Shown here in pieces: positions 51,201-63,200 of a stretch of 64,000 nucleotides of DNA. Made by a program: the position numbers and the translations under genes. The first letter of the stretch is position 1. Each line of letters starts with the position of its first letter. Below the pieces are notes generated by a model. It did no database searches. It was not told the DNA's origin and saw nothing but the letters and a program-made list of their open reading frames with translations. Origin of the DNA: Lomentospora prolificans (taxonomy: Eukaryota; Ascomycota; Sordariomycetes; Microascales; Microascaceae); NCBI GenBank assembly GCA_029532625.1, contig JARFXM010000001.1:1116001-1180000 (forward strand), written 5' to 3'.

Positions 51201-54200
51201 GATCCTGCTGTAGTTGATGCATGAAATTCTCCCCGGCTGGGACATCGACCAGCTTGAACTGCCTGGTTTGACCTGACTGGACAACTTGCACGCCAACGCC
51301 TTCATGGCTCTCAAATGTCGTTCGGAGGGTCTCATGGCGCTGCTCAAGAGCGTACAATGCGGCTGTAAGGGCCTCTATATGCAGCAGTCCACGCAGTCGC
51401 ACAGCAAGAGGTACAAGGTATCCCGTCGCACCAGGGTCGAGCTGCTCAAGGAACCAAAGACGACCTTGGGCGAAGGACTGCTCAACAGGCCCAGAGTATT
51501 CGCTTGCCTCAATTGGTTTGTGCTGTAAAGAATCTTGCTGAATTGTAGCAGCGAGATTAACGATAGTTGGCTGGCTAAAAATATCCTTTATCGAAATCCG
51601 AGTGTTGAGCCGCTGGCTGAGGCGTGCTGCCAGCTTGGTTGCCATGAGAGAGTGCCCGCCAAGGTCGAAGAAGCTGTCAGCGATTCCAACCTCAACGTTG
51701 AGAACACTAGAGAATTCTTCACATAGGAGTGCCTCGGTGTCGTTTCGTGGTGCTATGAGTGTGGAGACCTTCTTGCGCTTAGGTGCTGTCTGGGCCATAC
51801 GTGTAAGCTCGCGACGATCGTTTTTGCCGTTGGCATTGAGGGGAATTCGATCCAGCATAATGATCTGGGCTGGTACCATGTAGGGCGGGAGGTGAGTCTG
51901 GAGCTGTTGCAAGATGCTCTTTTCCGTCTGGGCGGCAGCATCAGCGTCGGTGGTAACGTCCCGAGCGACCGCAAAACCGACAACATCGGCATCCTCGCCC
52001 TCTATCTTGCGGAGAACAACGACCGCGTCGAGAACGGCGGGGTGGCCTAGCATAGCTTGCTCTATCTCCGCTGGCTCGATGCGATGGCCACGGACCTTGA
52101 TTTGCTGGTCCATACGGCCGAAAAACTCGATCTGGCCGTCACCAGGGCGGAACCGTGCCCTGTCGCCGGTTCGGTACGCCCGCACAAGCTGATCATCAAC
52201 GGAGATCTGGACAAATCGATCCATATCTAGTTCCGGGTCCGTATATCCGCGAGCCAGGCCATCCCCTGTCACGACGAGTTCTCCCATCACACCCATGGAT
52301 ACAAGCTGCTGGTGCGCATCCACGATATAAGCCCCGGTATTATCGATAGCCCTTCCAATGGGGACACCATTAACGAAATCTTCGTCTCCCTTGACTGCAT
52401 AGACAGTGCTAGAGACCGTGTTCTCCGTGGGACCGTATGCGTTGTAAACGTTGACCTGTACCAGAGCTTGGGCTTCAATGGCATCACGCCCATCAAACCG
52501 GTCGCCAGCAGCCAAAACAATGTCCAGGGCGGCAATCGCAGCAGGCATATTGGCGAGACACTGCTTTAGTAGCGAAGGGAGAAGCATAGCCGCCTGGACT
52601 CGTTCCCGCGCGAAGACAGATTCGAGTGCCTTGCTGTCTAAGGACGTGTAATAGTCGATGCAGACTACCGTTCCGCCGTTGAGGAGCGCAATGTAAATTT
52701 CCCAAGTGGAATTGTCGAAAGCGATGTTGGAGAGATGCGCTACCCGAGGCGCTTGGGGAAGCTTGTACACCCGACTGCCCTGTCTTACTAACCTGTTGAT
52801 TCCACGGTGCTCAATCATAACACCCTTGGGGCGTCCTGTTGAACCAGAGGTAAACATAACGTAGGCCAGGCTTTTGGCATGAGGTTGGGCAGCATGACCT
52901 GCGTGATCATGGTCTACGACAGCGACGAGGGCGTCGGTAAGCGGGACCAACTCGACATCTGGGAATGGGGACTCGGGCGCAGCCACGTCACTGCCCAGGA
53001 ACACCAACTTGCGTCCGGGAACCGTTGAAAGAATTGCCTCATTGCGGGCAGCTGGTACGTTAACGTCAAGTGGTAGGTATGCCAAGTTGGCCTTGAGGAT
53101 ACCGATAAAGGCAACGATGGTTTGGCACGACCGTGGGGCAAGGACCCCGATTAACGTCTCAGCAGCGAGCCCGCGGTGACGCAACCAGGTCGCGAGTCTA
53201 TTGGATTGTTCGTCGAGTTCAGCGTATGTCAGCTTCGAGGACGTATCCGTAACGGCTACTGCCTTAGGATGAGCAGTCACCTGCTCATAGAAGAGATCTA
53301 TCACGCTAGATTCATGCGGGTAGCCTGTCTTCTTGACTTTAAGTAGACCTAGATTATGCAGCTCTGCCAGCCCATCCGTAAGGGGCAGGTTTGCAAGGGA
53401 CACCTCAGGATTCTCAAGGCCGCGACGTAGCACCTCCTGGAAGATGTCAACTATGCCGTGTATGGTTTCGGTGTTAAACAAGTCGACGGCGAAGAGCACG
53501 GTGCCACTTAGGCCTCCTTCCTGATGGAACAGGTGAAACTCAAGGTCGAACCGGGTAGTAAGCGGAATGGGAAGAGACTCGCTCTCAAGACCTTTGAGCT
53601 GAACCTTGCCAAGATTCTCCTGAGAGTGGACTGCGAAGAGGAGTTGTACAAGCGGGTTACGTGATGTATCCCTTGAGCTGGGGAGTGCGGATACAATACG
53701 TTCAAACGGCACGTCTTGGTTCTCAAACGCTGCTGTGGCTGTCGACCGGACTTTTCGCACCAGCCCATCAAAGGTTTCCTCGTCTTCAATAGCGATTCGC
53801 ATGCACTGGGTATTGACAAAGAAGCCGATCAAGTCTTCTAGTTCAGGCCGGTTGCGGTTAGCAATAGGCGTGCCAATAGTAGCGTCCTCCGCGCCTGTGA
53901 GGCGGTAGTGCGCCACGCGGAATGCAGCAAGCAAGACAGCGAATGGTGTTGTATAGCGGCTTCGACAGAAAGCTTGGAGACTCTCGTATAGGGAACCCTT
54001 GATCTGCAGCTGGACGACGCCAGCGTTACCAGAAAGTACATCTGGGCGAGGCTTATCGCAGAGCAGGCTGGCCGGCTGGCTACCGTGAAGCTGTTCCTTC
54101 CAGTATGTTAATTGGCGCTCATGCTCGGCAATTTGCGCCGCATGCTTCTGCCATACGGCAAAATCGCGATACTGGATAGGCAAAGGATTGCGCTCGGGAT

Positions 54201-57200
54201 CCTCGCCCCGGAGAGCAGCAGTATAGAATTCATCCAGCTCTTTACAGAGGATATCAAGCGACCAACTGTCGGAGATAATATGGTGCATGACAATTGATAG
54301 AATATGGTCTTCATCGCCTAACTTCAATAGGGCCACTCTCCATCCTGGCTCTGATGACAAGTTGAAAGGCGTTGTTTGCTCTTGGCTCAGCAATGCTAAG
54401 TAAGTGCTATCGTCGGAATCGGAGACATTAATCAGCCTGAGCGGTTGGCTCTGGCTCGGATGCACGACTTGCACGCCAACGCCTTCATGGTTATTGAATG
54501 TCGTCCGTAGGGTCTCGTGGCGCTGCTCCAAAGCCTGTAACGCGGAACCGAGGGCCTCGATATCGAGCCGCCCGCGTAGACGAACGGCGAGCGGCACCAG
54601 GTACCAAGATGTAGCGAGCTCGAGCTGCTCGAGGAACCAAAGACGGCCCTGGGCAAAAGACTGCTCCACCGGCCCTGTGTAGGATGTGGGAACGATTGGG
54701 GTGTACTGAGCTGAGCCTCGCTGGATTATACTAGCAAGGTCAGCCAACACCGGGTGGTCGAAGATGTCCTTAACGGACACTCGGGCGTGTATGCGGCGGC
54801 TGAGGCGAGCCGCAAGCTTCGTGGCCATAAGAGAGTGTCCGCCGAGGTCGAAGAAGCTATTGGTGATGCCGACCTCGACGCCAAGTACAGCGGCAAACTC
54901 CTCGCAGAGTACAGCTTCGACTTCGTTCCTCGGTAGAACTCGCTCGTTGGCGGAGGCCGCAGCAATGTTTGTTGCCATTGTCCGAGCCTTGCGGGCCAGC
55001 TCGGCACGGTCGACCTTACCGTTGGGATTGAGAGGTAGCTGGTCCAGTCGCAAGACTCGAGCGGGAACCATGTAGGATGGGAGAATGTTTTGCAGGTGCT
55101 GCCGGAGGTCCATCTCTATTTTCGTGGCGAAATGCTCTTCTCCTAATGCGCTATCATTCTTCACGACGCCGTTGGTTAACTGGGCGGTGAAGAAACCGAC
55201 AAGCTCCGGCTCTCGACCCTCCTCTAGGTGCGAGGAGACGATGATCGCATCACCAACCGCGGCATATCTGAGCATCGCCTGCTCTATCTCGACGGGCTCG
55301 ATACGGTGGCCTCGGACCTTGAGCTGCTGGTCCATCCGCCCGAAGAATTCGATCTGACCGTCTGTAGGTCGGAAACGTGCTCGGTCACCCGTCCGGTACG
55401 CCCGTACGATATGGCCAGCAATGGAAACCTTGACAAATCGGCCTAGATTTAGCGTTGCGTCCATATATCCACGTGCAAGTCCGTCACCTGTGACCACAAG
55501 TTCTCCCATCACGCCGATAGGTACGAGCTGTTGGCGTGGATCCATAATATAGGCTCCTGAGTTGCTGATGGCTCGGCCGATAGGGACGCCATTAGCGAAC
55601 TGCTCCTTCGCATGCATAGGATAAAGTGTACTAAAGGTCGTATTTTCCGTTGGACCATAGACATGGCAGGAGTGGCGCACCAGCTGCGCAGCCTTCTGTG
55701 CAACTTGTGGCGGCATCCACTCACCACCTACAAATAGTAGGTCAAGACTGCTAATAATGGAAGGCATATCATCCAGGAACTGCTTTAGCAGGGCTGTCGT
55801 GAAGAAGGCAGTGTTAACCCTCATGCTAGAAAGAATATAGCTAAGGTCAGCAGGGCTGAGGACTGTCATATAGTCAATGCAGACGACCATGCCCCCATTA
55901 AGTAGTGGGGCATAGATCTCCCACGTGGCTGCATCAAAGGCCAAGTTGGATAGATGGGCAACACGGAGTGATGTTGCCTGCGTTTGCGGGACCAAGTTTG
56001 TCTTCTTGACTAGACGGACAATGCTTCGGTGCTCAACCATAACTCCCTTAGGCTGACCAGTGGAGCCAGATGTAAAGATAACATAGGCAAGACTATTAGG
56101 CTTAGGCTGTGAGATATCCTCTATGATACCGTTGAGGCCCGTATAGTCGTTGAGAGCAGCGCTGATACGTACTAACTCGACGTCTGGCAGCGCCACATTG
56201 ATAGAGACATCCGGACCAACCAAGATCAGCTTGTGGCCCGCGACAGAAGAGATAATTGCCTCGATACGAGCAGTGGGCACTTTGACGTCAAGGGGGAGAT
56301 AAGCAAGGTTGGCCTTTAGGATACCGATGAAGGCGACAATGGTCTCGCATGATCGTGGTGCAAGCACACCAACCAGAGTCTCAGGAGCCAGATGGCGCCG
56401 TCGCAGCCAGTTAGCGAGTCTTTCAGATTGTTGGTCTAGCTCGGCGTACGTCAGCTGCACAGATGTATCTGTAACAGCGATAGCGTGTGGCTGTGTGAGG
56501 GCCCATTCGCGGAATAGGTCCACGACACTAGCCTCTCGGGGGTACTTTGTCACCTCAACATCAAGCAGGCCCATATTGCGGAGCTCCTCTTGCGCATAAG
56601 TGAATGGTAATGTCGCGAGGAGGGCTTGGGGTTGCTTGAGAGCCTGTAGTAGTACATCCTGGAATACATTGACCACACCACGGATAGTCTCAGGCTCGAA
56701 CAAGTCAGCTGAATAGAGCACAGTTCCGCCTAGTCGCCCTGCTTCCTGGAAAAGGTGGAACTCGACGTCGAACCGAGTCCTAGCAGCTGTAGGTACAGCC
56801 TCACTCGTCAGTCCCTCTAACTCGATTTTTCCCAGGTCTTGTTGTGAGTTGAGCGTGAACATGAGTTGGACTAATGGATTACGGGATGTGTCTCTGGAGT
56901 TAGGGAGCAGGGCTGATACGATGCGCTCAAAAGGCACATCCTGATTTTCAAAGGCAGCAGTTGCTGTAGATCGGACCTGCTGAACTAGGCTTTCGAATGT
57001 CTCATCTTCATTAATAATGATTCGCATGCACTGGCTGTTGACGAAGAAGCCGATCATATCCTCTAGTTCGGATCGGTTACGGTTGGCGATAGGTGTGCCG
57101 ATCGTCGCATCATCTACCCCTGTAAGGCGGTAGTGTGCAACACGGAATGCAGCGAGTAACACAGCAAAGGAGGTGGTACGGTGAGATCGGCAGAAGGTCT

Positions 57201-60200
57201 GTAGGGCATTATATAACGCGCCCTCGATGCTGAGCCTAACAGCACCCGCCTTCCCGGAGAGGACTGCTGGTCGAGGCCTATCACAGAGCAGCCTCGCTGG
57301 TTGGCTACCTTGGAGTTGCTTCTTCCAGTACTCTAGTTGACGGTCGTGTTCAGCCATCTGCTCCTCTTGCTTCTGCCACACTGTAAAGTCACGATATTGG
57401 ATCGCAAGCGGGTTCAAGCATGTTAGAGGGTCCTGGCCTCGCATAGCCGCGGTATAGAGGGTTGTCAGTTCGCGCTGTAACACCTCGACAGACCAACCGT
57501 CTGAGATGATGTGATGCATGACGATTGAGAGAATATGGTGGTCGTCGCCCAGCCGCAGCAGTGCGACGCGCCAGCCCGGCTCCTCCGCCAGGTCGAACGG
57601 AGTGCTCTCTTCTCGTTGGAGAATTTTGATATAGGCCCCCTCATGCTTTGTCGATAGATCAATGACCCGGAATGTCTTGACACTGCTCTTGTCATTGTGG
57701 ACGACTTGCACACCTACGCCGTCGTGCTCCTGGAATGTCGTCCGGAGAGTCTCGTGGCGTTGCTCTAGGGCGTGTAGCGCCAGGCTGAGCGCGTCAACAG
57801 AGAGTGGACCGCGCATGCGTAGCGCAAGCGGTATAATATAGGAAGCTCCAAACCCTAGCTGATCGATGAACCACAGGCGGGCCTGGGCGAAAGATTGTTC
57901 GACAGGTCCGCAGTAGTCGGTTGCCTCGATAGGACTATGCGCCTTGGACCCGATTCGGATGGTAGCTGCGAGATCAGCGACGACCGGGTATTCGAATACG
58001 TCTTTGACGGATACGTAGGCGTTCAGTTGGCGGCTTAGACGCCCCGCAAGCTTTGTTGCTACCAGAGAGTGGCCACCAAGATCGAAGAAGCTGTCATCAA
58101 TTCCAACCTCGACCCCGAGCACGTTCGCAAACTCTTCACACAACACAGCCTCGACGTCATTACGTGGCGCCACACGTGTCGACGCGACAGTGTCAGATTC
58201 TGAGTTGTTGATACTCTGGGCCATGTGTGCGAGCAGCCGCCGGTCGACCTTACCATTCGCATTAAGAGGCAGCTGGTCCAGCACGATTATATTCACCGGC
58301 ACCATATAAGGCGGCAGTACAGTTTGTAGCCGCAGGCGTATTTCCTTTTCTGTTTTCCTGGCGAACTCCTGTTGCGCGGCTTCTGCGTGCTCCGAGGTGA
58401 CGCCGTTGGCAAACCGGACTGCGACGAAACTCACAATCTCCGGCTCCTGACCTTCTTGCTTACGCAGGGTGACGACGGCGTTACGGGCTTCGGTATGCGC
58501 GAGAATGGCCTGCTCCACTTCGGCCGGTTCCACGCGGTAACCGCGAATTTTGACCTGCTGATCCATACGGCCAAAAAACTCAATCTGCCCGTCAGGCCGG
58601 TACCGTGCGCGGTCGCCGGTTCTGTACGCCCGCATTGGTGGCTGGCCGTCGACGGTGATATGAATAAAGCGATCCTTGTCCAGTGTTGAGTCTGTATATC
58701 CTCGGGCAACGCCATCGCCTAGGACAACAAGCTCTCCCATGACGTCAATTGGCACGGGTTGCTGACGCACGTCCATGATATAGGCCCCGGAATTACTGAT
58801 GGCCTGCCCGATCGGAACGCCGTTGACGTACGAGTCATGGTCATTGATCTGGTGAAAGGTACTATAGACCGTGTTTTCCGTCGGCCCGTAGACGTTGTAC
58901 ACGCTGCCCGGAACGATGGAATTGACTTTGGTCGCATCGCGGACATCGAACCGCTCGCCACCGACGAACAGAAGCTCCAAGGAACCAAGTGTGGCTGGAG
59001 CGTTGGCAAGGCACTGCTTGAGCAAGGCGGGCGGGAACATGGCGGCTTGGATCTGTTCACGTCCAAACAGGGCCTGCAAGGCTTTGCTGTCTATCGTGGT
59101 GAAATAGTCAACACAGACAATAGTGCCACCGTTCAGGATTGCCCCGTAGATCTCCCACGTAGAGGCATCAAATGCGACATTAGATATGTGCGCCATGCGA
59201 ACTGCTTTTGGGAGCTTAGATATCAGGTTACTGTTCTTAACAAGACGCACAATTCCGCGGTGTTCGATCATAACACCTTTTGGCTTGCCGGTCGAGCCGG
59301 ACGTGAACATGACGTAGGCGAGGCTCGTTGCGGATGGCCTCGAGGCGGTGTCTGGAGTGTCATGTGAATCCTCGAGAGCCACGCCGATCCGCACCACTTC
59401 GACGTTTGAAGGCAGTGAGTCGGGAACAGGCGTATTGTCGCCGAGGAATACCAACTTGCGTCCCGGAACTGCCGACAGGATGGCCTTGATACGCGCTGCG
59501 GGCACGTTCACATCGAGCGGGAGATAGGCTAGCTTCGCCTTGAGGATGCCAAGGAATGTGACGATAGTATTGCATGAGCGCGGGGCCAGCACACCGACTA
59601 GTGTCTCGTCTGCCATCTGTCGAAGTCGAAGCCATGCAGCCATCCTATCGGATTGCTGATCTAGCTCCGAGTAGGTTAGAGTCGAGGAAGCGTCCGTAAC
59701 AGCCGGCGCCTCGGGATGTGCGAGCGCCTGCTCGCGGAAGAGATCCACTACACTGGCGTCTCTGGGATACACCGTCCTTGGGATTTGAAGTAGGCCTATT
59801 TTGCGTAACTCGACTGGACTGTCGATGAGCGGTAAGGATGAGATGGTCGCTTCCGGCTGCTCCAGGCTACGACGCAGGACTTGTTGGAAGATATCGGCGA
59901 GTCCGCGGATTGTATCGGGCACAAACAGGTCAGTAGCATATAGAATACTACCTGCGAGGCTCTCCTTTCCTTGGAATAAGTGGAACTCCATATCGAACCG
60001 TGTTGTCGCCGCGATCGGCAAACGCTCGGTGGCTAACTTCTCCAGCTGGATTCCACCGAGGCCCTGCTGGGAGTGTACGTCGAATATGAGCTGTACTAGC
60101 GGGTTGCGGGATGTGTCTCTAGAACCAGGCTGCAAGGTTGATACAACGCGCTCAAACGGCACATCTTGGTTCTCAAACGCACTATTGACAGTAGCTCGAA

Positions 60201-63200
60201 CCTGCCGGACCAGTGACTCGAAGGTTTCGTCCTCCTCTTGGACAGTGATTCGCATGCACTGGGTATTGACAAAGAAACCGACGATATCTTCAAGCTCTGG
60301 CCGGTTGCGATTGGCGCTAAGGGTTCCTATAGCAGCGTCTTCTATGCCCGTCAGGCGATAGTGCGCGACGCGGAACGCGGCCAGCAGGACAGTGAATGGG
60401 GTGGCCTGATGAGCTCGACAGTAGGCCTGGAGCTTCTTATATGTAGAACCCTCTATCGTGACTGAAACGACGCCTGCGTCTCCAGAAAGCTTGGCCGGCC
60501 GAGATTTATCGCAGAAAAAGCTAGCTGGCTGACTACCTTCTAACTGCTTCTGCCAGTAGGACAGTTGACGTTCGTGCTCAGCCATCTGTTCCTCCTGCTT
60601 CTGCCACAGGGCAAAGTCCCTATACTGAATAGGCAGCGGCATTACTCGAGCCAGGGGATCCCTACCCTGAAGTGCAGTGGCGTAAAAGGTGGCTAGCTCG
60701 CGCTGAAGGATGTCGAGAGACCAGGCATCATAGATAATATGGTGCATGACGATAGAGAGAATGTGGTCCTGCTCACTTAGGCGAATGAGTGCTGGCCGCC
60801 AACCCGGCTCGGATGCGAGATCAAAAGGAGTGCTTTGCTCCTTTTGAAGTGCCTCGATATAGTTCCCATCCTGGGCTGCTGAGACATCCACCAGTCGGAG
60901 TTTCTTGGGGTGGTACGGGTGAATGACTTGGACACCGATGCCGCCATGCTCCTCAAATGTTGTACGCAACGTCTCGTGGCGCTTCTCTAGAGCATGGAGC
61001 GCCGTAGTGAGCGCATCAACATGTAGGGGCCCGCGCAGACGCACTGTGAGTGGCATGATATACCATCCCGCGCCGGGGTCCAGTTGATACAGGAACCACA
61101 GACGACCTTGCGCGAACGACTGCTCAACCGGGCCGTTATAAGGCTCGGCTTTGATAGCGTTATGCTCGTTGGAACCCTTCTGAATAGTGGCGGCAAGGTC
61201 CATAATAACGGCCTGGTCGAAGATGTCTTTGACGGAGATCCGCGTATCAAATCGCCGGCTGATGCGCGCGGCGAGCCTTGTGGCCATGAGAGAGTGCCCA
61301 CCGAGGTCGAAGAAGTTGTTTGTAATTCCCACTTCTACCCCAAGGACTGTAGAAAACTCTTCACATAAGATGGCTTCCACCTCGTTTCTTGGCTCCACAC
61401 GCTCGGCCGACGGCGCCTTTGTCCTTGGCGCGGCCTTCGCCCTATGCGTCAATTCACGCCGGTCAACCTTGCCGTTCGCGTTGAGCGGCAGCTGATCCAG
61501 CACCACGATCTGAACCGGAATCATGTATGCTGGAAGTACGGTTTGCAGTTGTTCCCGGATTTGTGTCTCAAGTCGGCGGCTCTGATGTCGCTGCAAAGGC
61601 CGGTTGGTGAGCAGGCTGGACGGTCGGCCTTGATGTTCTGTTGGGAAGCTGAATAGTACGCGGGTATCCTTTCTGTCGAGTTGATAGCGGTGGAATATGG
61701 CATCCAGCGCTCCGTTCTGGGACCGCTGCCGGGCCCAACTCAGCTCTACGCGGAATCCTGCTTGTTCTCCGAGTTGGACAAGGTCCGCCGCAGACAAAGA
61801 CGCATAGCTCTCCGCTGCACCGCGGATGGCTGAGACCCAAGCTGCACCGTCGACAGAGCGTTGCGTCTCGTCGTGGTCATCCAGTGACTCGACCAGCAGT
61901 CGCTCGACAATAGTCTTGCTATAGGGGATGTTGGCGATAGGAACGGTTAGGGCATCGGTTGAACTCTGTAGCATGCTGAGAAGCCCGGGACGGTCCAGTT
62001 GGGATTTCTTAAAGTCGATCCACGAGTCTGGCTTGATGGCGTACAGCGTTTGCTGCGCCTGCTCTTCATTCGGGCCTCGCATATGTATGACGGCTGCGTA
62101 TCTGTACGCGCTGAGCTCGTTGGTAGCCTTCATCCGCTTCGGCAGAATTTCCACGTGCCAGACATTGTTGGGAAGCCGACTAGTGAGCCCTGTAAAGAAG
62201 GCCGGATCGACGAGCAGTTCCTCCTCACGTTCTTCAAGTTCAGCCACCTTATGTTGGATCTCCACTCGCGTAGCGTCTGAGCCTAACTCGTGTAGTGCCC
62301 TTGCTGCTAGAAAGTCTCTGTTGGTGGCATAGGTTCGCATATCGCCAAAGAACAGGCGCTTAACGCCCTGAAGACGCGTTAGGTGCTCGATCACCTGGAA
62401 GAGATAATCGCCTGAAGGGAAGTACTGTGCAACTGAGTTGGTCACGACCAGGCTAGCTTGAACGTCAAGCCCGCCCAGATCCATCGCCGTGCCCACATGT
62501 ACATGGGCCTTGCCGGTTAAGGATGGGACAGACTGAATCTTGCTGTTGACAAAAGCGGCCGCCGAACTGGAAGGCTCGAGCCCAACGTAACCTTCAAGTC
62601 CCTTCAGGTTAAACATGATCATACCAGTACCCGTACCAATTTCAAGCACGCGGCCGGCCGGTTGTCCATCGTGAAGGGTCACCATAGTATCGTCCAGCCA
62701 TTCTTGCATCTCCCTCTTGTCAATCTCAGCACCGTCATACATAGAGGTCCAGCCCATAAAGTCGTTACCGACCACGGAATGGTCGATTGACGCAATATCT
62801 GCATAGGTGCTCGTCTCAAAGTGATTGCCCCAATTTTCCACCTGGTTGCTGGCCTCGTGCTTCTCCAGAGATTGATCGCTCCGAGCCGCCACGAATCCGA
62901 TCATTTCCGGTTCTTCGCCCTCCTGCCTGCGGAGGACAACGGCAGCATCAAGCACATCGCCGTAATTAATCAGCGCTTGCTCCACCTCAGCTGGTTCTAT
63001 ACGGTGGCCACGGATCTTGACCTGTTGATCCATCCGACCGAAAAACTCAATCTGGCCATCTGTGGGGCGATACCGTACGCGATCGCCCGTACGGTAAGCT
63101 TGGACGACTTGGCCGTTAATCGTCACATTAATGAACCGGTCCTTATTAAGGGCTGCATCAGTATATCCTCGGGCAAGACCATCTCCTGTAACAACAAGCT

